NCBI GenBank assembly: GCA_002747825.1
Contig: PDQQ01000017.1
Location: 1-50,873, forward strand
From: Deltaproteobacteria bacterium
GTDB lineage: Bacteria > Desulfobacterota > Desulfobulbia > Desulfobulbales > Desulfocapsaceae
DNA length: 50,873 nucleotides
Reading direction: 5' to 3'
Shown: positions 7,877 to 16,456 of the stretch, in pieces
How the letters are laid out: each line of letters opens with the position of its first letter
Position numbering within the stretch: position 1 is the first letter of the stretch
The notes under the pieces: model-generated
Seen by the model: the letters and a program-made list of their open reading frames with translations, nothing else
Database searches by the model: none
What the model was told of the DNA's origin: nothing
Translations under genes and position numbers: made by a program

Positions 7877-9808
7877 ATGACATTTGCACAACCTCTCTGG
7901 TTCTTCGTTGCCCTGGCCTTATGCCTGGGGCTGTGGGTCCTGTTTTATGTCCAGGAAAAACAGCGCAAGGCCGTTTTGCAGGATTTTGCGGCAAAACAGC
8001 TTGTTGGCCGTCTGGTGCAGAATATCTCTTTTGCCAGGAGGCGCCTCAAGCAGGTTTTGTTGATTTTGGCGGTTTTTCTGCTCTGTGCTGCCCTGGCAAG
8101 GCCGCAGTACGGTGAACAATGGGTGGAGGTAAAGCGTAAGGGGATTGATCTGCTGTTTGCCCTTGATACCTCAAAGAGCATGCTTGTCGAAGATGTCCGG
8201 CCAAACCGTCTCAAACGTGCCTCGTTGGGGATCCTTGACTTTGTGCAGAAGCTTGAAGGAGACAGGATCGGTCTGTTGCCTTTTGCCGGCTCGTCTTTTC
8301 TTATGTGTCCGCTTACCCTCGACTATGCGGCCTTTGAGCAGTCTCTGTCCGCCGTTACTGCTGATGTTATTCCGGTCGGAGGAACCAACCTTGCAGGGGT
8401 TATTGAAGCGGCGGAAAAGATCCTCAATAACGGTGCCAACCATAAGATTCTTATTGTCCTCACAGACGGAGAAGAGCTTGCCGGGCAGGCGGTGGTCGAG
8501 GCCCGAAAGGCTGCCGAGAAGGGGCTGACCGTGTATACAGTGGGTGTGGGGACAACGGAAGGCGAGTTGATTCCACTCGCCGGCGGCGGTTTTGTGAAGG
8601 ACGCCGACGGCAATTTCGTCCTCTCGAAACTCGACGCGGAGACCTTGAAAAAGGTTGCCGAGGTTACCGGCGGACTCTATGTCCCCTTGGGCGTTGCGGG
8701 GGAAGGGCTGGAGACGATCTATCGGCAGAAACTGTCTCTTATCCCTGAAGATGAGCTTGCAGAGCGGCGGCATAAGGTCCCCATCGACAGGTTCGGCTGG
8801 CCGCTGGTTGCCGCCTTGTTGCTGCTTGTCGCAGAGTTTCTGCTCGGTGAAAAGAGGGCCCCAGGAACCAGATTCAGAGCAACAAAAAAGGGCCTTGTCG
8901 CTGTTGCAAACAGGGGGCTTGCGTTTTTGCTCCTTACCGGTCTTCTCTTTGCCCAGACCGAGGTGAAGGCCTCTCCGGGAGAGGAGTCCTTTGCCCGAAA
9001 AGACTATATAGGGGCCTCTGAATATTACGCGCAGCAGCTCGAGCGAGGTCTTGAAACGCCGGAGATATACTATAACTCCGGGGTGAGTGCGTATAAAAAC
9101 AATATGTATGACGATGCCATTGACGCACTGGCCAAGGCCCTGCCGACAGCGGATCTGGAATTACAGGAAAAGATCTATTTTAATCTTGGCAACAGCTACT
9201 ATCAAAAGGGGCTGGAAACCCTGCGGACTGATCCTGAGCTGACAAAAACCCAGTGGCAGCAGGCTATAGAGGCCTATGAAAGTGTGAGCAGCCTTGATCC
9301 TGAGGATATGAAGGCCCGACATAACCGGAAGATCGTAGAAGAGCGTCTGAAAAAGCTGGAGGAGCAAAAGACCAAGCAGGAGCAGAATCAGGAACAGAAT
9401 CAGGAGCAGAAGCAGCAGGATGAGGCACAGCAGCAAACTGGAGAAAGATCATCCCGCGATAGAGAGGGGCAGAAAGAGGAGCCGCAGAGCTCAGATACCG
9501 TCGATGCTGGACAGGAAGAGCACGGTCAGAAAGAGAGCGGAGAAAGGCAGCAGGCAGAGGCCGATCCGAGTCAGAGCCGTCAGAAAAAGGCAGGCGATAG
9601 CAAAGAGCAGACTTCCGGCGCTTTGTCGCGAGAAGACGGTGAAGACTTGCGACAGCAGGGAGCAGAAGATGCCCTTCGGCGACAACAGGGCAAAATGACG
9701 CAAAAGGAGGCAGAACGCCTGCTTGATGCGATGAAGAATGAAGACGGCGAGCTCAATTTCGTCCCCGTCAAAAAAGGGGCGATGAACCAGGTGAAAAAGG
9801 ATTGGTAA
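7877..9808 (+). CDS. BatB-BatC fusion: VWA membrane domain plus TPR and Q/E-rich tail
   Basis: 643 residues from ATG 7877, preceded by AGAGGA; the TTG at 7823 lies inside batA. The first ~325 residues are BatB: two hydrophobic N-terminal segments, MIDAS D-T-S-K-S-M and a transmembrane helix (W-P-L-V-A-A-L-L-L-L-V-A). A second hydrophobic segment (L-A-F-L-L-L-T-G-L-L-F) leads into TPR units (Y-Y-N-S-G-V-S-A-Y-K-N-N-M-Y-D-D-A-I and I-Y-F-N-L-G-N-S-Y-Y-Q-K-G). The last ~150 residues are very rich in Gln, Glu, Lys and Ser. In many genomes batB and batC are separate genes; here one open frame carries both. Stop and the batD start overlap by one base. Confidence 0.87.
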   Translation: MTFAQPLWFFVALALCLGLWVLFYVQEKQRKAVLQDFAAKQLVGRLVQNISFARRRLKQVLLILAVFLLCAALARPQYGEQWVEVKRKGIDLLFALDTSKSMLVEDVRPNRLKRASLGILDFVQKLEGDRIGLLPFAGSSFLMCPLTLDYAAFEQSLSAVTADVIPVGGTNLAGVIEAAEKILNNGANHKILIVLTDGEELAGQAVVEARKAAEKGLTVYTVGVGTTEGELIPLAGGGFVKDADGNFVLSKLDAETLKKVAEVTGGLYVPLGVAGEGLETIYRQKLSLIPEDELAERRHKVPIDRFGWPLVAALLLLVAEFLLGEKRAPGTRFRATKKGLVAVANRGLAFLLLTGLLFAQTEVKASPGEESFARKDYIGASEYYAQQLERGLETPEIYYNSGVSAYKNNMYDDAIDALAKALPTADLELQEKIYFNLGNSYYQKGLETLRTDPELTKTQWQQAIEAYESVSSLDPEDMKARHNRKIVEERLKKLEEQKTKQEQNQEQNQEQKQQDEAQQQTGERSSRDREGQKEEPQSSDTVDAGQEEHGQKESGERQQAEADPSQSRQKKAGDSKEQTSGALSREDGEDLRQQGAEDALRRQQGKMTQKEAERLLDAMKNEDGELNFVPVKKGAMNQVKKDW

Positions 9809-11652
9809 TGCGTACAGGTTCTGTCATTCAAACATTTGTATTTCTCGTCTTTTGCGGGGTGTTGTATGTTTCTCCATCTCTGGCCGCACCCCGCGTTGAG
9901 GCGGTCCTTGACCAGAAATCGTTTGCCCTTGGTGAGTTTGCACGCTTGAGTATCGTTGTCAGCGGCGGGCAGAATGATCTTCAGCTTGAGGAACCAGAGA
10001 TTGAAAATGTGCGTTTGCATCCACGCGGCCGGACAAATCAGATCTCCAGCATCAACGGTAGGGTCAGCTCATCACTGACCTATAACTATCTGGTTGAGGC
10101 GCTTGCCCCCGGCAGGTACACGATTCCTCCCTTTACCCTCCATCTTGGTGCCAAGACGCTGCAAACGGCTGAGATTGATTTTCAAGTGACCTCACAGCCT
10201 TTGCAAGAGGCAGAAGATCAGAGCGGGGGAGGGCAGACAAAGGATATTGCCTTTATAAGTGCATCGATCAGCGGCGAACACTATCCTGGAGAGGTGGTGC
10301 CTGTTACCCTGAAGGCGTACTTCAAGCAAAATTACCGGATTGAATTGAACTCCCTGCCCAGACTTTTGGCAGACGGGGTCATTATGCCAGAGCTTGATTC
10401 TCGTCCGTTGCAGCGGCGGGAAAATGTGGCTGGGATACCTTATAACGTGCTCGTTTGGCAAACCAGTCTCTCCGGGATAAAGGCCGGCAGGCATACGGTA
10501 CAGTTTGTTCTCGATGCGACCCTGCTCGTTGCCGGACAAAGAAACCGTCGGACCCTCTCACCCTTTGAAAATGGGCTCTTTGATGACAGCCTTCTTGACC
10601 ATTTCTTTGCAGAGGTGGAGAGAAGACCGATCAGGGCTCTCAGCGTGGAACATGATTTCACGGTGGTGCCGCTGCCCGAGGCCGGAAGACCCGAAAGCTT
10701 CCGCGGTGCCATTGGTGACTTCTCTCTTGAGGTTGTCGGAGCTCCCAGACAGGTGGAGGTTGGAGAGCCGATAACACTGACCATGACCATTACCGGCAAC
10801 GGAAATTTTAATAATGTAGAGGCCCCGGTTTTTCCGGACAGTCCAGCCTGGAAGACCTATCCCACAACGGCCTCGTTTGTTGCCGGAAGCGATCCTTCTG
10901 CGGGGACAAAGACCTTTGAGCAGGCCATTGTGGCGAGACAGACAGGGGGTATTGAGATACCACCGCTGGTCTTGAGCTATTTTAATCCTGATCTTGGCAA
11001 ATACCTGACCCTGCGTAGTGAGCCGATCCCTCTGCAGGTCGCAGAGAGCCGGAAGAAGGCGCTGACAACAGCGAAGGGGCAAGAGAGCGGTGGCAGCGGT
11101 GAACAACCAGCCGTCGAGGAAGTCGCCCCGATAAGGCCTGAGCCTGTCGGCCAGGTCGATGACCAGTCGCAGCGGCAGTTTAATCTTGCCCCTCTTCACC
11201 AGCGGGCGGGCAGCTTTCACGCCGATCTGCGACCGTTTTGGCAAAAACAGTGGTTTTTTGTCTGTATTGCCGCTTGTCTGCTGGCTGTGCTCTTTCTCTC
11301 TTTTCTTCTCTATCGCAGGAATAGAGCAGCGCAGGGAGCTGATCTGCGCGAAAAGAAATACAAGGAGATAGAGCGGTACCTGCAGCTGATCGAAGAGGCC
11401 CAAAGAGCAAGGAATGAAAGGCTGTTTTTAGATCGAATGCGTACCGCTATCCAGCAATATATGGGGCTATTGTCGGAGAGAGAGCCCGCCGCCATCTGTC
11501 TCAGCGATCTGAAAGAGATTCTGGGAGAAGATTCGTTACTGATTCCTCTCTTTGCAAGGGCAGATGCCGCTGCCTACGCCTGTGCCTCTCTGACCAACGA
11601 TGAGATGGAAAGATACCAGCAGATTCTGAAAACTGAACTTGAGAAGATATGA
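9808..11652 (+). CDS. batD: BatD: large secreted, membrane-anchored protein of the bat operon
   Basis: 614 residues from ATG 9808 (TAATG junction with the previous stop). The signal peptide is about residues 1-27, with cleavage near S-L-A-A. A long beta-rich periplasmic region contains the family-typical P-G-R-Y-T-I-P-P-F and F-E-Q-A-I-V-A-R, and repeats of Ig-like strands. A single transmembrane helix (W-F-F-V-C-I-A-A-C-L-L-A-V-L) lies near residue 480. The cytoplasmic tail of about 115 residues is helical. BatD is the least understood Bat component; it is thought to scaffold the VWA proteins in the periplasm. It overlaps batE by four bases. Confidence 0.88.
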   Translation: MRTGSVIQTFVFLVFCGVLYVSPSLAAPRVEAVLDQKSFALGEFARLSIVVSGGQNDLQLEEPEIENVRLHPRGRTNQISSINGRVSSSLTYNYLVEALAPGRYTIPPFTLHLGAKTLQTAEIDFQVTSQPLQEAEDQSGGGQTKDIAFISASISGEHYPGEVVPVTLKAYFKQNYRIELNSLPRLLADGVIMPELDSRPLQRRENVAGIPYNVLVWQTSLSGIKAGRHTVQFVLDATLLVAGQRNRRTLSPFENGLFDDSLLDHFFAEVERRPIRALSVEHDFTVVPLPEAGRPESFRGAIGDFSLEVVGAPRQVEVGEPITLTMTITGNGNFNNVEAPVFPDSPAWKTYPTTASFVAGSDPSAGTKTFEQAIVARQTGGIEIPPLVLSYFNPDLGKYLTLRSEPIPLQVAESRKKALTTAKGQESGGSGEQPAVEEVAPIRPEPVGQVDDQSQRQFNLAPLHQRAGSFHADLRPFWQKQWFFVCIAACLLAVLFLSFLLYRRNRAAQGADLREKKYKEIERYLQLIEEAQRARNERLFLDRMRTAIQQYMGLLSEREPAAICLSDLKEILGEDSLLIPLFARADAAAYACASLTNDEMERYQQILKTELEKI

Positions 11653-12398
11653 TGCTTTTAAAACACGGCCACTGTCTTCTGTTTTTCTGGGTGCTTTTGG
11701 CCATCCCTGTCTTTGCTTCAGCGGAGAAAGATGTTACCCGGCTGATGCTGGAGGCTAATGCGGCCTATGGCAGAGGCGATTACGATCGAGCGATCCTCAC
11801 ATTTCAACGTATTACCGAAGAAAACGGCTATTCCGCATCCGTGCTCTATAATCTGGCCAACAGCTATGCCCAAAAGGGCCGGATCGGTCTTGCGATTGTC
11901 AACTATGAACGGGCCCGCAGGCTTGCCCCTGCAAACGCCGATATCAGAGGAAACCTGGCCAAGCTGCGAGAGGAGGCCGGCCTGTTTGCCCCCGACCAAG
12001 GCCTGGTGGAACGTTTTTTCTCTTTTTTTTCGGGAAATGGCTGGGCCATTATTGGTTCAGGCTGTATTGGCGCAGCCGTATTGTTGCTGCTCTGGCAGTT
12101 TTGGGGACAAATATCTCCAATACCCTTTGGCGGATTTGCCCTTGGCATAACCTTTTGCCTTGTTCTGGCCTCTGTCGGCGTTGTACGCAGTTACAGGGAT
12201 GACCCATGGATTGTTGTCGACGAAGATGTTCAGCTTCTGGTCTCTCCATTCGAAGGGGCAGGCTCGCTCGGTGCTCTTGCCGAGGGAAAGAAGCTCTATT
12301 CCTTAGGAAAGAGGCATGGACATTTCTTTTTTGTCCGTGACGCCTCAGGGCGCAGGGGCTGGCTGTCAGCGCAGGCCGTCCTGCCTATACACGACTGA
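11649..12398 (+). CDS. batE: BatE-like TPR protein with C-terminal SH3-like domain
   Basis: 249 residues. The signal peptide spans residues 1-25 (cleavage A-S-A-E). Two TPR units follow (A-N-A-A-Y-G-R-G-D-Y-D-R-A-I and V-L-Y-N-L-A-N-S-Y-A-Q-K-G). Two transmembrane helices (W-A-I-I-G-S-G-C-I-G-A-A-V and F-G-G-F-A-L-G-I-T-F-C-L) come next. A C-terminal SH3-like segment contains V-D-E-D-V-Q-L-L-V-S-P and R-R-G-W-L. It is the last gene of the Bat operon: ATGA overlap with batD upstream, and 20 bases from the converging E2-like gene downstream. The SH3-like part could bind cell wall or a partner; the ligand is unknown. Confidence 0.85.
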   Translation: MMLLKHGHCLLFFWVLLAIPVFASAEKDVTRLMLEANAAYGRGDYDRAILTFQRITEENGYSASVLYNLANSYAQKGRIGLAIVNYERARRLAPANADIRGNLAKLREEAGLFAPDQGLVERFFSFFSGNGWAIIGSGCIGAAVLLLLWQFWGQISPIPFGGFALGITFCLVLASVGVVRSYRDDPWIVVDEDVQLLVSPFEGAGSLGALAEGKKLYSLGKRHGHFFFVRDASGRRGWLSAQAVLPIHD

Positions 12399-12418
12399 CC
12401 TTCTGATCGTCATCGCGA

Positions 12419-14917
12419 TCACTTGGAACTCTTCTCAGAAGACAAACTCCATTGGTCGGTTGTTTTGTCATATGCATAAAACATAACCAGGGTCAACGGG
12501 CGGCCGCCACGTCGCTTTTCTTTGCACTGCATACGAAAGATCAGCTTGTTCCCCGAGGTTTTAACGTATTTGATAACCGGCTTGCTGAGGTTTTCGGGAA
12601 CGGTATTGGGGTAGTTGCTGGCAAAAAGATTTTGATATTTCGAACGGAGATAGGCCTCCTTATCAGAGAGATATATTTTCCGGTCAAGATCTTCAAGGGT
12701 AGTATGGATCTCCTTTCGGGCCTTGACCATCTCCGGGTCGCTCGAGTAGCCGCTTGCTTTAATGAGTTGTAATATCTCTTTGTACAAACGTTTGGCTTCT
12801 CTGAGCTGTTTGTTTTCCAGCTGTGATTTAACCGTTTGTTTGTGTTGAATGATGGAGGCCTGAAGAATGATCTTACCCAGTTTTTTTCTACTGATATCCA
12901 GCCTGCTCTCATCAAGCAGGGCCTTGTCTGAGGCGAGGGCTGAACTGGCTTCTGAATAGGCCTTGATTGCCTCGTTCCATTTACCCTGGGCAAAGGCTTT
13001 GTTTGCCTTATCAATGGTCAGGTAGAGCCTGGAACGGCTGATGGTCGAGGCTATCTTCTGTTTTTGTTCTTGCGACACTGTTGGGGTCGTATTTGCTATG
13101 GCAAGGGATGCCTGGTAGCCTTTCACAGCCTCTTTCCAATCTTCTCTGTTGAATGCGGAATTGGCCTTTTTCAGGGTGATTTCAAATGTGCACCTGTTGA
13201 GGAGCTCATCAATCTTCTCACCATAGGTCTTTTTTTCTTTCGCTGGAAGTTTGTCAAGAAGTGTGCGGGCCTGGGTAAGGCCGCCAACAGCCAGTTGCCA
13301 TTGTCCTTTATCTATAAATTGGTTGGCAGAAGAGAGTACAGACTGGAATTGACAGATATGTCTTCTTTCTTGAACCAGGTTCCGTTGCTTTGGAAAGAAG
13401 GTCTGGATGAACTCTCGTTCGTCGAGCAGCATACTGTATTGTTGCAGGGCTTTTTCCCATTTGCGGTTTGCAAAAGAACTGTCGGCCTGCTTGATGAGCT
13501 GATCGATCTTCTCGAATTTCTCGGATTGTTGTCTGTCCAGATACCGTCCATCGACAAGAATAAGGCCTTTACTCCCGTCTCGCAGTTCTTTAGACTTGAG
13601 GATGTCGTTGATCTCTGATCTGAGGGCCTCTGTCTTCTGTTGATGGAAGAATTTTATTGAATCAAGGCGGGTAATGCCCTCCGAACAGAGCTCCTTGGCC
13701 TTTGTGTATTCACGCTGCTCAAGGCCTTTCTTGCATCTTGTGTAGTCTTCTTCGGCCTGGGCCAGAAGGGAACCGCTGCGCAGGTAGTAGAGACCGGTTC
13801 CGCCAACGATCAGACCACCAACAAATATCACAAGACCCAGTTGGGCAAGTCGTCTTTTTTTGTCTTTTGCCGCCCTTGCATCCAGGAAAGAGTTTTGCGA
13901 TCTCTTTGTCTGTATTGGCTTTCTCTTTTTACCCCTCTTTCGGGGAGCAGACGTTTTCTTCTTTGCTTGCTCCTTTTTTTCATTTGCCTCGGGGGGGAAC
14001 TGATCGGGATCAATATCGCTCAAGAGCTCTATGGCCTGCTGCAGTCTTTGGATATCTGTTTCAATCGATGGGTAATCGGAAACATTTTTTTTGACGAGTT
14101 TAAAATGTTCGAGCGCCTTTTCTGTACTCCCGAGGTTTTCGATTTTTTGGGCTTCCTGGTAGAGCTTTCTGTTTTTTTTGAGTTCAAGTTCTGCCTGCTC
14201 TTTTATAGCCTGGACTTCTGGTGAGGTATCATTTGCAAATCGTAATCTTTGACTCAGCTCATGAAAACGTTTTTGGAACCTGAGTTGTTTGAGCAGGTCG
14301 ATATCCTCTGTGCCATCGCTGAGCGGGCGGCCGGAAGGCTCCTCTTCTCCTGTAAACGAGGGGCTTTCATTGTCAGGGCCTGGGCTGCTGTCAGCCATCG
14401 GATCCCTGTCTTCTTCGAGTATACTCGTTGACGCACCGGTCGCGCGTCTGGACTGTATATTGCTTTCCCAGGCGATTGGTGTAATCGGAAATTTTTTGCT
14501 GTGTTTCTGGTACCAGACCGCAGCTTTGTCGTTGAAGGCGTTTTGTGTCGAATAGATCTCACCATTGATCATTTTGCCGATATACAGGATGATATTGGCA
14601 ATTGAGGCCTCCTGCTCCCAGGCCTTGCCCAGACAGATGGCGGCACTATCAAAATCAGGGTGAAAGGTATTACTTTTGGGTTTACAGCTCGGTGGAAAAT
14701 GTGGGAAACCAAACGGAATTGACAATTCGACGACGTGTTCCTCGGCCAGACTGATCTCTTCTGTCGAGCCTTGGTGATACCCCGCCATAAAATAGGTTAT
14801 CGTGTATTGCTCTGGAGGAGCGCCCTTACTTGGTTGTACCGATATAATGGGGTGTTCTTTGAAGTCTTCGTTAAGCTGTTTGTGTACTTCTGTGAGTAGG
14901 TTTGCTGAACCGGGCAT
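12419..14917 (-). CDS. E2/UBC-like domain - transmembrane - TPR-repeat membrane protein
   Basis: 832 residues. Residues 1-150 match the ubiquitin-conjugating E2 fold by eye: N-terminal helix (L-L-T-E-V-H-K-Q-L), a strand pair, F-P-H-F-P-P (like Y-P-F-K-P-P of E2s), F-H-P-D (86-88, in place of H-P-N), I-C-L-G with Cys95 at the catalytic position, Trp100, the I-A-N-I-I-L-Y-I-G helix and a final Y-Q-K-H-S-K-K-F helix. An acidic linker and helical region follow, then a Lys/Arg-rich stretch and one transmembrane helix (about 358-378). The positive-inside rule puts the E2-like domain in the cytoplasm. The remainder has several TPR-like units (A-F-x-x-G-K-W-x-E-A) and a small beta-rich end. No E1, ubiquitin-like or deubiquitinase gene is visible. 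It converges on the bat operon. A TAA-6-base gap to the upstream ORF suggests coupling. Confidence 0.8.
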   Translation of the reverse strand: MPGSANLLTEVHKQLNEDFKEHPIISVQPSKGAPPEQYTITYFMAGYHQGSTEEISLAEEHVVELSIPFGFPHFPPSCKPKSNTFHPDFDSAAICLGKAWEQEASIANIILYIGKMINGEIYSTQNAFNDKAAVWYQKHSKKFPITPIAWESNIQSRRATGASTSILEEDRDPMADSSPGPDNESPSFTGEEEPSGRPLSDGTEDIDLLKQLRFQKRFHELSQRLRFANDTSPEVQAIKEQAELELKKNRKLYQEAQKIENLGSTEKALEHFKLVKKNVSDYPSIETDIQRLQQAIELLSDIDPDQFPPEANEKKEQAKKKTSAPRKRGKKRKPIQTKRSQNSFLDARAAKDKKRRLAQLGLVIFVGGLIVGGTGLYYLRSGSLLAQAEEDYTRCKKGLEQREYTKAKELCSEGITRLDSIKFFHQQKTEALRSEINDILKSKELRDGSKGLILVDGRYLDRQQSEKFEKIDQLIKQADSSFANRKWEKALQQYSMLLDEREFIQTFFPKQRNLVQERRHICQFQSVLSSANQFIDKGQWQLAVGGLTQARTLLDKLPAKEKKTYGEKIDELLNRCTFEITLKKANSAFNREDWKEAVKGYQASLAIANTTPTVSQEQKQKIASTISRSRLYLTIDKANKAFAQGKWNEAIKAYSEASSALASDKALLDESRLDISRKKLGKIILQASIIQHKQTVKSQLENKQLREAKRLYKEILQLIKASGYSSDPEMVKARKEIHTTLEDLDRKIYLSDKEAYLRSKYQNLFASNYPNTVPENLSKPVIKYVKTSGNKLIFRMQCKEKRRGGRPLTLVMFYAYDKTTDQWSLSSEKSSK

Positions 14918-14923
14918 GATCTT

Positions 14924-15205
14924 TTATGGACAGGTATCGGTTGGTGAGTCTGAGATTAAATGGCCATTTACTGTCCCGGAGAACAGTTTGAAATCGAGCT
15001 TTTCTTGATCGAGAAACCTGGCAATACCAACGTAACATGAAGCGTTAAAAGTTATTTTTCGACAATACATCTCGACATCTTTTCTCTGTGGCTTTTGCGA
15101 AATCTTCACTCTTCGTGGTTCCTTTATGAAGTAGCCTGTGGTAACATCTTCTCTGTGCTCTTGTTGCAGTCGATCGTCAATCGACTCAAACCTTCGGGTG
15201 CACAA
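14924..15205 (-). CDS. Small unknown ORF coupled to the E2-like gene
   Basis: 93 codons from a TTG at 15205; a GTG (V-K-I-S-Q) or an internal ATG (M-Y-C-R-K) would give shorter forms, so the start is unsure. Its TAA lies six bases before the ATG of the E2-like gene, and that gene has no good ribosome-binding site of its own, so coupling is likely if this ORF is translated. The product is basic in the first half and has several cysteines (C near residue 2, Y-C-R-K, A-S-C-Y, T-C-P at the end). I do not recognise the family. It does not end in Gly-Gly, so nothing marks it as a ubiquitin-like modifier. Confidence 0.4.
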   Translation of the reverse strand: MCTRRFESIDDRLQQEHREDVTTGYFIKEPRRVKISQKPQRKDVEMYCRKITFNASCYVGIARFLDQEKLDFKLFSGTVNGHLISDSPTDTCP

Positions 15206-15247
15206 TTCGCATGCCTGTCTTTATGTTGATATGCCCGAGCACAATCT

Positions 15248-15275
15248 TTGCAGTCTTGAAAAGACTTAGTAATAT
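15248..15275 (+). promoter_or_regulatory. Possible promoter with internal inverted repeat, upstream of the cNMP-binding gene
   Basis: TTGCAG (15248-15253) and TAATAT (15270-15275) are spaced 16 bases apart. The spacer carries AGTCTT-GAA-AAGACT (15252-15266), a perfect 6-bp inverted repeat that could be an operator. It sits about 50 bases before ATG 15326, in the 120-base divergent region shared with the E2-like unit. Confidence 0.35.
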
Positions 15276-15325
15276 CAGGTAGATGTGGGTTTCGTCAAGT
15301 TGAATAAATTCTACATTAGTTTTTA

Positions 15326-16387
15326 ATGGCTAACTTTAGCGCATTATTTACAATTATAGAAGAGAAAAATTGCCCTTTGTATCGGCGTGGTGAATGTCTA
15401 CAGCTTTCCGAAAAGACCATCGCCTGTCCTGGCGGCAGTGAAGTCTGTCTCATTCTCGTGCGGGATATGACTCAGATATTGTTTGAGATGTTGGGAAATT
15501 CTGAAGGACCTGACGGAGACCTGCCGTTGCCTGTTTATAACTGCAGTGGTTGCACAGGCTTGATAAAATTTCAACTCTCCAGTGAAGACAGTGATGAAGA
15601 GACCGCAGTTGATGCCGAATTTGAAATTGATCCGGCAAAACAGAGCCTGTTGAACCAGGTTTCTGATATTGAGTTGTTTCAGCATTTTTCAGAGGAAGAG
15701 CTTGTCGATGTCCTGCAATTTTTTGAGGAGATTGAGTTCACCAGTGATGAAACCCTCGTTAAGAAAGGTGAGATAAACTCAAACATATACATAGTTATGG
15801 CCGGCGAGCTTGTTGTGGAGGATGACGGTTTGCCCCTTGCCGTGTTGGAAAGGGGTGAGTTATGTGGCGAAATGAGTTGTCTTGGCCCGGATATCTCTGT
15901 CTCTTCAGTATATGCCCGCCAAAACACAAAGCTTCTTGCCATTGCCGGAGATGTCTTTAGTCAGGTTTTGGGCGAGTTTGCCTTTGTTCAGAAATATATG
16001 ACCCTGCTTTTGGCAAAGCGACTGCGCAAAACGAGTGAAGCCAGGGAGCGAGAGCTGGAATCCTGCATGAGTGGGCGTCTTGGTCAGATCGCTCCGGCAG
16101 AACTTATGCAGGTCTTTCATATGCACAAGAAGACTGGCGTCTTGATTTTCGATCTTCCTTCAGGAGAGGGGACGATCTCTTTCCGGAACGGTGAGATTGT
16201 GTTGGCAGAATTTGACACACTCTCAGACAGAAACGCTGTATTTGCCCTTCTCGCTGAAAAGAAAGGAACCTACCGCTTTACCTTTGGTCTATCTTCAGAG
16301 GCTATGGAAATACCAGAAATTGGCGATTTTATGGGTATTTTGATGGAGGGGGTACAGCGTATTGATGAGGAGGATGAAGAAGTCTGA
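15326..16387 (+). CDS. Cyclic-nucleotide-binding domain plus DUF4388 (PATAN-like) regulatory protein
   Basis: 353 residues. The N-terminal ~90 residues have paired cysteines (N-C-P-L-Y, I-A-C-P-G-G, Y-N-C-S-G-C) that could bind metal. Residues ~110-235 are a cyclic-nucleotide-binding fold with L-F-Q-H-F-S-E-E-E-L, V-K-K-G-E-I and L-C-G-E-M-S-C-L-G. The canonical phosphate-binding R-S-A is not clear (S-S-V-Y-A-R). The C-terminal ~100 residues match DUF4388: L-G-Q-I-A-P-A-E-L-M-Q-V-F-H-M-H-K-K-T-G-V-L and I-S-F-R-N-G-E-I-V-L-A-E-F-D. There is no helix-turn-helix, so it is probably a signalling adaptor, not a transcription factor. It is divergent from the E2-like unit. Confidence 0.8.
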   Translation: MANFSALFTIIEEKNCPLYRRGECLQLSEKTIACPGGSEVCLILVRDMTQILFEMLGNSEGPDGDLPLPVYNCSGCTGLIKFQLSSEDSDEETAVDAEFEIDPAKQSLLNQVSDIELFQHFSEEELVDVLQFFEEIEFTSDETLVKKGEINSNIYIVMAGELVVEDDGLPLAVLERGELCGEMSCLGPDISVSSVYARQNTKLLAIAGDVFSQVLGEFAFVQKYMTLLLAKRLRKTSEARERELESCMSGRLGQIAPAELMQVFHMHKKTGVLIFDLPSGEGTISFRNGEIVLAEFDTLSDRNAVFALLAEKKGTYRFTFGLSSEAMEIPEIGDFMGILMEGVQRIDEEDEEV

Positions 16388-16456
16388 TTTCCTTCTCTTA
16401 TTACATGCGAAGGGTTCAACTCTTGTTCAAATCCTGTAAGCACCCTCTTTAGATAC

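Noticed and set aside
10558..11403. 281-codon minus-strand frame across batD
   Set aside because: Shadow of batD, with no motif or ribosome-binding site.
14924..15205. Reading the small ORF as a ubiquitin-like modifier
   Set aside because: No Gly-Gly terminus or beta-grasp pattern is visible; kept only as an unknown ORF.
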